DNA of 64,000 nt from BOG-908 sp965198915 (GTDB lineage Bacteria > Pseudomonadota > Alphaproteobacteria > Acetobacterales > Acetobacteraceae), in assembly GCA_965198915.1 (NCBI GenBank), contig CBDAQC010000006.1, positions 620,001-684,000 on the forward strand, read 5' to 3'. The position numbers were made by a program, and so were the translations under genes. Below the pieces are notes generated by a model that saw only the letters and a program-made list of their open reading frames with translations, ran no database searches and was not told the DNA's origin. Below are positions 43,432 through 52,331 of the stretch, piece by piece (within the stretch, counting starts at the first letter, position 1; each line of letters begins with the position of its first letter).

Positions 43432-44253
43432 ATGCCCTATTTCGAGACCAAAGACGGCACCGCGATACACTACAATGACTGGGGCAGCGGGCCGCCGGTC
43501 GTGCTGATACATGGCTGGCCGCTGGATGCGGACATGTGGGAGTACCAGTCGGTGCACCTGGCGCGCAGCGGCTACCGGGTGGTCACCTATGACCGGCGCG
43601 GCTTCGGCCGGTCCGGCCAGCCCTGGACGGGCTACGATTACGACACGCTGGCCGCGGATCTGGCCACGCTGCTGGACAAGCTGGACCTGACCGGCGTGAC
43701 CCTGGTGGGCTTCTCCATGGGCGGCGGCGAAGTGGCGCGCTACGTGGGCACGCATGGCACGGCGCGCATCGCGCGCGTGGCGCTGGTCTCGGCGGTGACG
43801 CCGTATCTGCTGCAGGAGCCGGGCAACGAGGACGGCGTGGACCGCAGCGTGTTCGACAAGATGGTGGACGGGCTGCAGACGGACCGGCCCGGCTTCCTGG
43901 CGCCGTTCGGCCGCGCGTTCTTCGGCGCCGGAATGCTGAACTTCTCCGTCAGCAGCGAGATCCTGCAATGGGCGCTGCAGATGGCGCTGCTCGCGTCACC
44001 CAAGGCCACGGTGGATTGCGTGCGCGCGTTCTCCGAGACGGATTTCCGCGCCGATCTGGCAAAGCTGAGCGTGCCCACGCTGATCGTGCATGGCGATGCG
44101 GATGCGACTGTACCGCTAGCGGCGTCCGCGGCAAAGACCGCGAAGCTGGTGCCGCATGCGCGGCTGGAAGTGTATGGCGGGGCGCCGCACGCGCTGATGT
44201 ACACCGAGCGGGACAGGTTGAATAACGATCTGTTGGCGTTTCTTCGGGAGTAG
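43432..44253 (+). CDS. Alpha/beta hydrolase, arylesterase/perhydrolase type
   Basis: ATG 43432 gives MPYFETKDGTAIHYNDWGSG, 273 residues; the frame opens to 43255 but overlaps the divergent bciA. The catalytic Ser is in VGFSMGGGEVARYVG near residue 95, the acid in HGDADATVPLAAS near 223 and the His in GAPHALMYTERDR near 250. The family (non-heme chloroperoxidase or arylesterase) includes enzymes that hydrolyse aryl esters and lactones and can form peracids. True substrate is unknown. It is divergent from bciA and is followed by a full repeat copy. Confidence 0.88.
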   Translation: MPYFETKDGTAIHYNDWGSGPPVVLIHGWPLDADMWEYQSVHLARSGYRVVTYDRRGFGRSGQPWTGYDYDTLAADLATLLDKLDLTGVTLVGFSMGGGEVARYVGTHGTARIARVALVSAVTPYLLQEPGNEDGVDRSVFDKMVDGLQTDRPGFLAPFGRAFFGAGMLNFSVSSEILQWALQMALLASPKATVDCVRAFSETDFRADLAKLSVPTLIVHGDADATVPLAASAAKTAKLVPHARLEVYGGAPHALMYTERDRLNNDLLAFLRE

Positions 44254-44260
44254 CTGGAGA

Positions 44261-44413
44261 GCGAGGCCTTCTTCGAAAAGAAGCAGAAAATCTTTGGGCC
44301 TAACCATGGGGGGGAGCGTGCATGCCGAGCTTGCAAGCGCCTGTCCGGAAAGTCCGCGACAGCGGAGCAAAAGTTTTTTGCTTCTTCTTTTCAAAAAAGA
44401 AGGCCTTGCTTCC
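44261..44413. repeat. Paired-hairpin intergenic repeat, full copy
   Basis: GGCCTTCTTCG faces AAAAGAAGC at the left. The right arm shows GTCCGCGACAGCGGAGCAAAAG (read as GTCCGCGACA and GCGGAGCAAAAG), then TTTTTTGCTTC and TTCAAAAAAGAAGGCC. It is one of the clearest copies. Confidence 0.85.
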
Positions 44414-44521
44414 TGACCTAACACAGTTCGCGTGACCAACCTGTCAGGGTCGCCCAAAGGCAGCCTGCATCTTTACGCGGCCTCTCCCGTTAGGCCGAAT
44501 ACTCCAAGAAGGACGCAGACG

Positions 44522-44749
44522 ATGGACACCACGCAGATACGCGAACACATGGAAGTCATCGGCGCGGATGGCGGACATATCGGCACCGTGGACAAGGTCG
44601 AGGGCGAACGGATCAAGCTGACCAAAACCGATCGCGGCTCGGGCGGCACCCACCATTACGTCCCGGTATCGCTTGTCGAGGAGATCGACGCCGATGCCGT
44701 GCGCATGTCGTTCAAATCGGAACTGGCCGAGCAGTTCTGGGAGAGCTGA
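44522..44749 (+). CDS. DUF2171-family small protein
   Basis: ATG 44522 (AAGAAGGA upstream) gives 75 residues starting MDTTQIREHMEVIGADGGHI. The family pattern is clear: REHMEVIGADG, GTVDKVEGERIKLTK, HHYVPVSLVEEID. DUF2171 proteins are small PRC-barrel-like proteins frequent in Alphaproteobacteria with no settled function. Some neighbours in related genomes are stress-related, but nothing here fixes a role. It lies alone between a repeat and the convergent response-regulator gene. Confidence 0.88.
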   Translation: MDTTQIREHMEVIGADGGHIGTVDKVEGERIKLTKTDRGSGGTHHYVPVSLVEEIDADAVRMSFKSELAEQFWES

Positions 44750-44805
44750 CGGACCGGCCGCGCGCGGCGAAACGCGTCAGGCTGCCGCGGAAACGGGCGG
44801 CCTGG

Positions 44806-45195
44806 TCAGGCGGGCACTTGCCTGATGTGGTGGATCAGTCGCGCGGTCAGCCGTGAGAGCGTGAACGGCTTCTCGCAGCGCGGCAGATGCGTGTATCGCG
44901 CTGGGATCGCCGCATCGTCGTAGCCGCTGGCCAGCAGCACGGGGACGCGGCAGGCCAGCAGGGCGTCCACCACCGGCCAGGAGAACTCGCCGTTCAGGTT
45001 GACGTCCATTACGGCGCCATCCGGCGAAGGGTGCGCGGCCAGCAACTCCAGCGCAGTGGCCACGCTGGACGCCGGCCCCAGCACCCGGGCGCCGACTTCG
45101 CCCAGGCCGAGGCAGAGCTCCTCGGCAAGGTGGTAGTCATCCTCCACTACAAGGATGGCCAGGCCGGACAGGCTGCATTTCGGCAAAGTTGTCAT
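44806..45195 (-). CDS. Single-domain response regulator
   Basis: The 129-residue product is a receiver domain only. LAILVVEDDYHLAEELCLGL holds the acidic pair near residue 18. The phosphoacceptor Asp is in DGAVMDVNLNGEF near 63 and the conserved Lys is in CEKPFTLSRL near 109. ASGYDD takes the usual Thr/Ser place. It has no output domain, so it may act by protein contact or as a phosphate sink for the adjacent kinase. Its ATG overlaps the kinase stop by four bases. Confidence 0.9.
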   Translation of the reverse strand: MTTLPKCSLSGLAILVVEDDYHLAEELCLGLGEVGARVLGPASSVATALELLAAHPSPDGAVMDVNLNGEFSWPVVDALLACRVPVLLASGYDDAAIPARYTHLPRCEKPFTLSRLTARLIHHIRQVPA

Positions 45196-46607
45196 CGCCC
45201 CGCGGCCGGCATGACAGGGCCGAGCGGCAGCACGAGCGTGCAGCGCACCCCGTCAGCGCCAAGCACCAGTTCCGTCCGCGCCTTGAGCTGGTAGGGCAGG
45301 GCACGCTCGATAAGTTCGGTGCCGTAGCCGCGCCGCCTGATGGCGTCGGGCGGCATCGAGACCTGCGTCTCGCGCCACTCCAGCACCAGTTGCCTGCCGG
45401 CACCGCTGCCCCCCTCCACCCGCCAGGTGACGGACAGGCCCGCCATCGGCTGCGCCAGCGCGCCGTATTTGGCGGCGTTGGTAGCCAGCTCATGCAGCGC
45501 CAGGGCAACCGACTGGGCGCGGTCGCCGGGTAGTGCCACCGCGGGGCCTTCGACCCGGGCCTTGGGGGACGCGCCGTTGCCGGCCGCCTCCAGCTCGGCC
45601 CGTATCAGCTCCTCCAGATCGAGCTCCCAGTCCTCGTTGCGCGACAGAAAGCCCTGGACGCGGCCGAGGGTGGCCAGGCGGAGCTGGAAGTCGATGCTGC
45701 CATCCGACTGGCCGAAATTTCGCCGGGCGATGGCGCTGACCAGGGCCAGCAGGTTGCGGGTGCGGTGCTGCAGTTCGGCCACCAGCAGCGATTGCCGGCC
45801 CTGCAACTGCTTGAAATCTTCTATGTCCGTGGTGGTGCCCAGCCACTCCACGATGCGGCCTTGCGGCAAGGACGGTTCGGGTGGGCTCCTGACCGGCTTG
45901 GACCTGGTCTGGTGCCAGCGCCAGGCCCCGTCGCTTGCCCGCCGCAGCCGGAACTCGACCAGAACCTCGCCATGCTCCACGGCGCGCTCCCACTCGCGCA
46001 TGGCGGCGTCGCGGTCCTCCGGATGCACCGCCGCCAGCCAGCCCAGGCCGCAGCTCTCCTCCTGCGTCAGGCCGGTGAACGCGATCCATTGCGGCGAGAC
46101 CCAGGTCCAGCGGCCCTGATCGCAGGACCGCCAGACCAGTTGCGGGATGCCTTCCGCCAGCATGCGCCAGTTCTGTATGGCGGCCTGCAGCGTCTCAATC
46201 TCCCGCCGGTGCGCGGTCCCGTCGCGCATGGTCAGGACCGATCCCGGCAGGCCAGGGCCTGCGGCTGCCAGATGCCCTTCACCCCACACCAGCGAGCCGC
46301 TGCAGTGAACGAACCACCCCTTGTGTTCCGCCTGGCCCGCGTGGGCGGCTGCTTCCAGCGCGTGTTCGAACCCGCGTCTGGCGGCGTCGTCCGGCAGCAG
46401 CAAAAAGGCGCAGGAGCGGCCCAGCGCCTCGGCTGCGGTCCATCCCAACATGGCCTGGGCACCGGCATTCCATGCCGTCACACAATGATCCGGGCCGAAA
46501 CATACCACAGCTTGGCGCGGCACCGCATCCGGCGACAGGTCTGCCGGTGCCGCCAGTGTCAGACCGGGCTGGGGTTCGTGCTGTACGGCCTCGCCGTCAT
46601 GAGCCAA
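45192..46607 (-). CDS. PAS-domain HWE-family sensor histidine kinase
   Basis: The start is taken as TTG 46607: AAGGA lies eight bases upstream and the frame further up (to 46730) looks unlike protein. That gives 471 residues without membrane helices. Two PAS domains (about 20-130 and 145-275) precede the kinase. The H-box is VAELQHRTRNLLALVSAIAR (phospho-His in LQHRT) and the N-box is ALHELATNAAKYGALA. LEWRE is the W-x-E of HWE kinases and GYGTELIERALPYQL the G-box. HWE kinases act in light, stress and surface responses in Alphaproteobacteria. It is coupled to the response regulator. Confidence 0.87.
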   Translation of the reverse strand: MAHDGEAVQHEPQPGLTLAAPADLSPDAVPRQAVVCFGPDHCVTAWNAGAQAMLGWTAAEALGRSCAFLLLPDDAARRGFEHALEAAAHAGQAEHKGWFVHCSGSLVWGEGHLAAAGPGLPGSVLTMRDGTAHRREIETLQAAIQNWRMLAEGIPQLVWRSCDQGRWTWVSPQWIAFTGLTQEESCGLGWLAAVHPEDRDAAMREWERAVEHGEVLVEFRLRRASDGAWRWHQTRSKPVRSPPEPSLPQGRIVEWLGTTTDIEDFKQLQGRQSLLVAELQHRTRNLLALVSAIARRNFGQSDGSIDFQLRLATLGRVQGFLSRNEDWELDLEELIRAELEAAGNGASPKARVEGPAVALPGDRAQSVALALHELATNAAKYGALAQPMAGLSVTWRVEGGSGAGRQLVLEWRETQVSMPPDAIRRRGYGTELIERALPYQLKARTELVLGADGVRCTLVLPLGPVMPAAGR

Positions 46608-47131
46608 CCGTGTGTTCCTTGCAGAGATGCTGTGGAAGACGCCCCGCGACATGAGTGTGGCTGCGGCATTGGCAAGAGAAGATGTCGTTGCCAGACAAGA
46701 AACTGTTCGGCCCTGAAAAACAAGCAGCATTTCCGTGCACTATCGTGACGTTATCGCAACGTCTCGCGATGCATACCGTAGCGGTCATCGCTTTCTGTCC
46801 GGCCAATTGGAATCAGCGTTTGCGAGCCTGGAAACATCGGCGGCCGCGCCGGCTGCAATGGTGTGCGCGGACGTGGATGCAACGCGCATCGTTGCGCATG
46901 CGTCAGTGTGCCGAGTGGGCGTCGGCCGACAGATGTTCCTGCCAGCGGAAGTCGCGTTGCGCGAACGCGATCGTAGTGTTGTCTCACACCGGAGGTTTCG
47001 TGCTCGACCGCTCGCGATATAGGCAGACGTCCGGCCGAGGATCGCCGCTCAGAGCGGGCGGATCGAGAGTTGCCAGATACGGCGCCGAGGGCGGGGAAGC
47101 CGTGCTTCCCCGCCCTGCGCCAGGCCCGGCG
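46608..47131. other. Long upstream gap of the HWE kinase
   Basis: No convincing gene was found. The inverted repeat GACGTT-ATCGC-AACGTC (46747-46763) lies about 140-155 bases upstream of the kinase start and could be an operator. Confidence 0.4.
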
Positions 47132-48886
47132 TCATTTCACGTCGGCCAACTGACTGTGCACCAGCTCGGCGAACCGTCCGCGTTCGGAAAGCAGCGTCTC
47201 GAACGTGCCGCGCTCCTCGACGCGGCCGGCGTCGAACACCAGGATTTCGTCGGCATCGCGCACGGTGGACAGCCGGTGGGCGATCACGAATGTGGTGCGG
47301 CCCTTCATCAGGTTTGCCATGGCGCGGGACACGCGGGCTTCGGTGGCGGCGTCCAGCGCGCTGGTCGCCTCGTCCAGTATCAGGATCGGCGCGTCCTTCA
47401 GCAGGGCCCGCGCGATCGCAAGGCGCTGGCGCTGGCCGCCGGACAGCGTGGCGCCGCGCTCGCCCACCAGCGTGTCATAGCCCTGCGGCTGGCGGATGAT
47501 GAAGTCGTGCGCTTCGGCCAGGCGGCAGGCGTGCTCGATCTGCGCGTCGGTGGCGTCCGGCCGGCCGACCAGCAGGTTTTCGCGTATGGTGCGGTTGAAC
47601 AGCAGGCTTTCCTGGAACACCACGCCGATGTTATGGCGCAGGCTGCCAAGCGACACGTCGCGCAGGTCCTGGCCGTCTATCAATATGCCGCCGTGCTGCG
47701 GGTCCCACAGGCGCTGCAGCATGTGCATCGCGGTGGATTTGCCGGCGCCGGTGGCACCCACCAGCGCGGTCACGGTGCCGGGGCGGGCCACGAAGCTCAC
47801 GTCCGACAGGATGGCCGGGCCGCCGGGATAGGCGAAGCTCACCTGCTCGAAGGCCACTTCGCCGTGGGTGACTTCCAGTTCGGCCGCGTCCGCACGGTCC
47901 GGCACCGAGCTCTGCGTGTCCAGCAGGGTGAAGTAGTCACCGATGCCCGGCGCACGCATGAACAGGTTGCTGGCGAAGTTCACCGCGGCTTCCAGCCGGC
48001 CGATCAGCAGGGTGGAGAACCCCATGAAGGAGACGATGTCGGACACGCTCGCCTTGCCATCGAGGTGCAGCATGGCGCCGGCGACGACGATGGTGATCAC
48101 CGCGAGCGTGCTGGAGGCGCGCGTCAGCACGGTCACCAGCGCCCACCAGTTCAGCACCGGGAACTGGTGGCGCATGACGTTCTCGACGATCTCGCCGAAC
48201 GCGCGGGCTTCGGCCTGCAGGCGGCCGAAGGACTGCACGGCCACCACGTTGGACAGCGCGTCCTGCGCGCGGCCGGCGAGCGCCGAGTGCGCGGCTTCCG
48301 CGCGGCGCTGCCCGGTCTGGGTGCGCCGTATGACGAAGACGGTGACGCTGACGAACACGCTGACCAGCGCCACCAGCACCAGCGACAGGCGCCAGTTCAG
48401 GAACGCGCTCAGCGGCAACAGCACGATAACGGCCACGTAGGTCGCCAGGTTCTCCTTAAAAAACGTCAGGCTTAGCGCGAAGATCGAGTCAGAACCTGAC
48501 ACCATCGTCTTCATCACGCTGCCGGACTGCACGCCGGCGTGGAACGAGGATGGCAGCGCCAGCACGCGGTCGAAGCAGCGGCTGATGGCGCCCAGGCGGG
48601 TGCGGTGCGCCAGGCGCTCGGACCCCATTGCGACGGCGATGTTCACGCCGATGCCGCAGGCGCCGATCAGCACCCAGGCGCCGACCAGGTGGCCGCCCTC
48701 GGCGAAAAGCTGGGCATGCGGTATGCTGTCCGTCTTGGCCAGCAGGCCGATGACATGGCCGAACAGCAGGGGATCGAGGAACTGCAAGGCGGCGACGCCG
48801 AGATTGCCGAGCACCAGCAGGGTGATGACGCGGCGATCCTGCACCAGCAACCCCAGGACCCGTCGATAGACTTTCGTGAGCGGCAT
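47132..48886 (-). CDS. ndvA: NdvA/ChvA-like glucan ABC exporter (fused membrane and ATPase domains)
   Basis: The 584-residue product has six N-terminal membrane helices (about 15-320) and a C-terminal nucleotide-binding domain. VGATGAGKST (Walker A), VVFQESLLFNRTIRENL (Q-loop), TLSGGQRQRLAIARA (signature), ILILDEATSALD (Walker B) and AHRLSTVRDAD (H-switch) are all present. The membrane part resembles NdvA: FLDPLLFGHVIG, RLAHRTRLGAI, YPVLDWWALA-like FPVLNWWALVTVLTRASST. NdvA/ChvA exports cyclic beta-1,2-glucan; no ndvB-type synthase is in the window, so the substrate is unproven. Confidence 0.87.
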   Translation of the reverse strand: MPLTKVYRRVLGLLVQDRRVITLLVLGNLGVAALQFLDPLLFGHVIGLLAKTDSIPHAQLFAEGGHLVGAWVLIGACGIGVNIAVAMGSERLAHRTRLGAISRCFDRVLALPSSFHAGVQSGSVMKTMVSGSDSIFALSLTFFKENLATYVAVIVLLPLSAFLNWRLSLVLVALVSVFVSVTVFVIRRTQTGQRRAEAAHSALAGRAQDALSNVVAVQSFGRLQAEARAFGEIVENVMRHQFPVLNWWALVTVLTRASSTLAVITIVVAGAMLHLDGKASVSDIVSFMGFSTLLIGRLEAAVNFASNLFMRAPGIGDYFTLLDTQSSVPDRADAAELEVTHGEVAFEQVSFAYPGGPAILSDVSFVARPGTVTALVGATGAGKSTAMHMLQRLWDPQHGGILIDGQDLRDVSLGSLRHNIGVVFQESLLFNRTIRENLLVGRPDATDAQIEHACRLAEAHDFIIRQPQGYDTLVGERGATLSGGQRQRLAIARALLKDAPILILDEATSALDAATEARVSRAMANLMKGRTTFVIAHRLSTVRDADEILVFDAGRVEERGTFETLLSERGRFAELVHSQLADVK

Positions 48887-49280
48887 TCGGCTAACTTTCG
48901 GCCAGACTGCCGGACCATCTGCCCGGCGTTACCTGGATAGCGTTGCAACGCGGCGAAAAAGCGGCAGAGGGGTATTCCAATTGGGGCAGCACGGAAAAAT
49001 GAACGGACGTTAACGGCTGGTAGTGCAGGGCTGCGCGTCCAGCGCAGGCCAGCGCGTGCGTCACGGCACCGGGCGTCAACACGGTACGCGAGCGGCGGAG
49101 GTTCATCTGAACGCCGCGATACGGCGCGAAAATGCAAATTGCTACTCTTGCGAAGCAACTTCAGCACCGCAGTCCGAAATCTTCGGTCAGGCAATATGGG
49201 CGCCAAGTAAAAAGCAGTTCGCCGCGAAAGAACCGAGCGGTCCCTACTTCAGCGAGTCCTCACCGCGCACCGCGCTTCGG
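48887..49280. other. Gap without a recognised gene
   Basis: No gene found; a single repeat arm follows at 49281. Confidence 0.45.
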
Positions 49281-49342
49281 CACTCCGCGACAGCGCGGAC
49301 GAAAGCTTCTTGCTTCTTTTCGAACAGGAAGGCCTTGCCTTC
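49281..49342. repeat. Paired-hairpin repeat, right arm only
   Basis: ACTCCGCGACAGCGCGGACGAAAGC, read in two halves, then TTGCTTCTTTTC facing AACAGGAAGGCC. It lies just after pdxY. Confidence 0.65.
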
Positions 49343-49344
49343 AC

Positions 49345-50205
49345 TTACAACGCCACAGCCGCGAACACCTCGGACGGGTTCACGAACTCTTCCTGCGCAG
49401 CGACGATCAGCAGCTCCCGGCTTCCAGCCAGAAGGGTGCGGCTCAGCAAGCCGTGTATGGCGCTGGCGGCGCAGGCCAGGGCAGCGGCCGGGGACTGCGT
49501 GCGCAGGACGTGGAACAGGAACAGCGCGGCGATCGCGTCACCGGCGCCGTTGGCCGTGATGGGGAGCAGCCTGGTGCGCAGGCGGTGCAGGCCGTCCGGC
49601 CCGGCGCAGAGCAGGTCCAGCGCGCCGTCCGGCGTCCGCTGGGTGCGCAGACTGGTGACGAGCACGATGCGCGGCCCGGCCTGGCGCATGCGGCCACGCA
49701 GGGCGTGGATGGCCGACACGGCGGCCTCCTGTGTGGCGCAATCCTGGCCGGTGAGCGTTGCCAACTCGAACTGGTTGGGCGTGAGTATGTCGGCTTCGGG
49801 CACGGCGATGTCGGCAAAGAAGGCGGCGATGCCTGGGCGGACATAGACGCCTGGGCCGTCATCGCCGATCACCGGGTCACAGCACCACAGGGCCGCCGGA
49901 TTGTGCGCGCGCAGCCGGTGCGCCGCATGCAGTATGGCGCCACCGGTGCCCGGGTCGCCGATATAGCCGGAGAGCAGGGCGTCGCAGGACGCGAACGCGC
50001 CGCGCGCCTCTATGCCGTCCACCAGCGCGCGTATCGTCTCCGGCGGCGTGGCGGTGCCGGTGTGGCTGCCGTAGCCGGGGTGGTTGGAGAACTGCACGGT
50101 GTCGATCGGCCAGACTTCGGCGCCCAGGCGCTGCAAGGGAAAGACAGCGCTGCTGTTGCCCACGTGGCCGTAGGCGACGTGGGACTGGATGCTCAGGATG
50201 TTCAT
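49345..50205 (-). CDS. pdxY: Pyridoxal kinase PdxY
   Basis: PdxY phosphorylates pyridoxal in the vitamin B6 salvage pathway. The 286-residue product starts MNILSIQSHVAYGHVGNSSA, the family start, with VQFSNHPGYG near residue 38. The ribokinase-type ATP site is TANGAGDAIAALFLFHVL near 221, with the catalytic Asp in GAGD, and DPVIGDDGPGVYV near 112 is also typical. Length is as expected. Single hairpin-repeat arms of opposite orientation lie on each side of the gene. Confidence 0.92.
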   Translation of the reverse strand: MNILSIQSHVAYGHVGNSSAVFPLQRLGAEVWPIDTVQFSNHPGYGSHTGTATPPETIRALVDGIEARGAFASCDALLSGYIGDPGTGGAILHAAHRLRAHNPAALWCCDPVIGDDGPGVYVRPGIAAFFADIAVPEADILTPNQFELATLTGQDCATQEAAVSAIHALRGRMRQAGPRIVLVTSLRTQRTPDGALDLLCAGPDGLHRLRTRLLPITANGAGDAIAALFLFHVLRTQSPAAALACAASAIHGLLSRTLLAGSRELLIVAAQEEFVNPSEVFAAVAL

Positions 50206-50235
50206 TCGGGGGCCGGCCGGGTTGATGCCCGATCA

Positions 50236-50292
50236 AGGTAGGCAGGCAAGCAGTCCTTTTTCAAAAAGGACCAAAAACTTTTGTTCCCCCCG
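50236..50292. repeat. Paired-hairpin repeat, left arm only
   Basis: CAGTCCTTTTTC faces AAAAAGGACC, followed by AAAAACTTTTGTTCC. It is the GTCC/GGAC stem version and lies just upstream of the pdxY ATG. Confidence 0.75.
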
Positions 50293-50368
50293 CTTTTGCG
50301 GCTTCGGGTGCGCGGGATGGGCGTGGTTCGGCCTTTCCTCTTTCGGGCGTTTCGCGCATTGGCTTCGC

Positions 50369-51190
50369 ATGCGTTTCAATGACCTCCTAGCCCTCGCCCC
50401 CGTGTCCGACACGAGCTGGACCGCGCCCGGCGTGCCGCCGACGGACGAGCCGCGGCTGTTCGGCGGCGTGCTGATCGCGCACGCGGTACTGGCCGCCTCC
50501 GCCGGTGCGCCGGCGTGCCACGCGCTGCACGCCTTTTTCATCGGCGTGGGAAGCAAGGAGCAGGCTTTCGACATCGGCATCGTTCGCACGCGGGACGGGC
50601 GCAGCTTTGCCACCCGGCAGTTCGAGATCACCCAGGCGGAGCGGCTGCTGCTTGCCGGGCACAGCTCCCATCACGACGGCGATGCCGGCCCGGAGCACCA
50701 GGCGGAGATGCCGGACCTGCCACCGCCGGAGCGGCTGGAGGACCAGCGGGTGCGGCGCGCGCGGCAGGCGCAGGAAGCGGGGCGGCCGGCACGCAACCAC
50801 CTGGTGGATGTGATGCTGGAGGTGCGTCCCGTGGAACTGCCTCAGACGGGCAGCCAGCCGGAGCGCGCCCTATGGTTCCGGCCACGCGCGCCGTTCAGCG
50901 GAGATGCGGCCATGCATCGCGCCGTGATCGGCTTCGCGTCCGACGTGGGTCTGGTGCATGTGGGCCTGCTGCCGCATGGCAGAACCGAAACGCCGGCGAT
51001 ACAAGCGGCCAGCCTGGACCACAGCATCTGGTTCCACGGCGATGCGGCGGCGGATGACTGGCTGCTGCACGTGCAGCGCTCGCCGGTCGCGCGTGATGGA
51101 AGAGGCCTGTCGCTTGGCTCGGTGTTCTCGCGGGACGGAAGGCTGGTCGCCAGCGTGGCGCAGGAGATCCTGGCCCGAACCAGAAAGTAG
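50369..51190 (+). CDS. tesB: Acyl-CoA thioesterase II (TesB-like)
   Basis: TesB hydrolyses acyl-CoA to free acid and CoA. ATG 50369 gives 273 residues; in-frame codons upstream run through a repeat arm. It has a double hotdog fold: GVLIAHAVLAASAGAPACHALHAFF cited as GVLIAHAVLAAS and CHALHAFFIGVG near residue 32, and GFASDVGLVHVGLLP near 190 with SLDHSIWFHGDAAAD near 213 in the second domain. The catalytic Asp in GFASD and the SLDHSIWFH block are the TesB hallmarks. Divergent from pdxY. Confidence 0.9.
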   Translation: MRFNDLLALAPVSDTSWTAPGVPPTDEPRLFGGVLIAHAVLAASAGAPACHALHAFFIGVGSKEQAFDIGIVRTRDGRSFATRQFEITQAERLLLAGHSSHHDGDAGPEHQAEMPDLPPPERLEDQRVRRARQAQEAGRPARNHLVDVMLEVRPVELPQTGSQPERALWFRPRAPFSGDAAMHRAVIGFASDVGLVHVGLLPHGRTETPAIQAASLDHSIWFHGDAAADDWLLHVQRSPVARDGRGLSLGSVFSRDGRLVASVAQEILARTRK

Positions 51191-51273
51191 GCGCCAAGCG
51201 GCCTAAGTTCCACGCATCCGCTCCTAAATATCCCGTCCGCAAACCGGAAGTTCCAAAAACCGTCAAGAACCCG

Positions 51274-51336
51274 CCGCAGCGAAGAAGCAAAAGTTTTTTG
51301 CTTCTTTTTTTCAAAAAAGAAGGCCTTTCTTTCTTA
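51274..51336. repeat. Paired-hairpin repeat, right arm only
   Basis: GCAAAAGTTTTTTGC is followed by CTTCTTTTTTTC facing AAAAAAGAAGGCC. It is a near-perfect right arm after tesB. Confidence 0.75.
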
Positions 51337-51368
51337 TTAAAGCGCCGCCAAAGCCCGGCTCCCAAAAG

Positions 51369-52256
51369 TCACTTCGCCAAGGGATGATGCGCCTCCACCA
51401 GCCTTTGCAGCCGCTCCGCCAGAACATGCGTGTAGATCTGCGTGGTTGCGATGTCCGCGTGGCCCAGCAGCACCTGCAGGCTGCGCAGATCGGCGCCATG
51501 CGCCAGCATGTGGGACGCGAAAGCGTGGCGCAGCACGTGCGGGGAAATGCGTGCGAGGTCGAGGCCCGCCGCCAGTGCGGCGTCGCGCAGCACCAGGTCG
51601 AACCCCTGGCGCGTGAGTGCGCGCCTGGGGTTGCGGCCGGGGAACAGGAACGGGCTTTTCGGCGTCAGCGCCACCAAGGCGGCGCAGGCGGCGCGCGCGG
51701 CGTCCGCGATCGGCACGATGCGCTCGCGGCCGCCCTTGCCGCGCACGAACAGGATGTCTCCCGTGGTGGCCAGCGCGGTGCGCGGCAGCGCCAGCATCTC
51801 GGAGATGCGCAGGCCGGTGGAGTAGAGGATCTCGAGTGCCGCGGTGGCTGTGGCACCACGCAGGCCGGGCAGCGTGGGGGCTGCGGCCAGCAGCGCGGTG
51901 ACCTCCGCTTCGGAGAGGACTCGCGGCAGCGTGGCCGGCTGGCGCGGCGCGTCCAGCAGGTCGGTCGGGTCGTCACGGCGGATGCCGCCGCGGGCGAGGA
52001 AGCGGTGGAACTGCCGCAGACAGGAGAGGCGGCGCGCGGCGCTGCGGGCGGACAGGCCGTCGCCCGGCAGGCTTTGCATGTAGGCGGCCAGGGTGTCACG
52101 GTCCGCCTCGGACATCGCCTGGCCGCGCGTGCGGGCGAAGGCGGCGAAATGGGCCAGGTCCCGTCCATAGGCCAGCAGCGTGTTGCGGGCGGCGCCACGT
52201 TCGGCGGCCAGCATTTCCAGGAAGGCTTCGGCATGGCGGTCCGCTGTCGCGGACAT
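51369..52256 (-). CDS. xerD: Tyrosine recombinase XerD
   Basis: XerD and XerC resolve chromosome dimers at dif. ATG 52256 gives 295 residues; the frame runs on to 52580 across a repeat. The catalytic residues are all present: Arg150 (STGLRISEM), Lys174 (RGKGGRERIVP), His240 and Arg243 (SPHVLRHAFASH), His266 (LLGHADI) and Tyr275 (TTQIYTHV). The N-terminal core-binding domain covers about 5-95. FxSHMLxxGADLRSLQ-type spacing agrees with XerD. A site-specific integrase is less likely because no mobile element is adjacent. Confidence 0.9.
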   Translation of the reverse strand: MSATADRHAEAFLEMLAAERGAARNTLLAYGRDLAHFAAFARTRGQAMSEADRDTLAAYMQSLPGDGLSARSAARRLSCLRQFHRFLARGGIRRDDPTDLLDAPRQPATLPRVLSEAEVTALLAAAPTLPGLRGATATAALEILYSTGLRISEMLALPRTALATTGDILFVRGKGGRERIVPIADAARAACAALVALTPKSPFLFPGRNPRRALTRQGFDLVLRDAALAAGLDLARISPHVLRHAFASHMLAHGADLRSLQVLLGHADIATTQIYTHVLAERLQRLVEAHHPLAK

Positions 52257-52273
52257 ACCCGCAGACCAGCCGA

Positions 52274-52331
52274 CAGGGGGCAAAAGTTTCCTGATTCTTT
52301 TTTTCAAAAAAGAACTGCTTCCGTCCTTCCT
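52274..52331. repeat. Paired-hairpin repeat, right arm only
   Basis: GGGCAAAAGTTTCCTG, then ATTCTTTTTTTC facing AAAAAAGAACTGC. It is the GTTC/GAAC-like version, upstream of xerD. Confidence 0.65.

Noticed and set aside
46655..48475. 606-residue plus-strand open frame
   Set aside because: Antisense to the NdvA-like ABC exporter, whose motifs are intact on the other strand.
51369..52256. Integrase of a mobile element
   Set aside because: Sequence and length fit chromosomal XerD, and there is no attachment-site duplication or cargo nearby.
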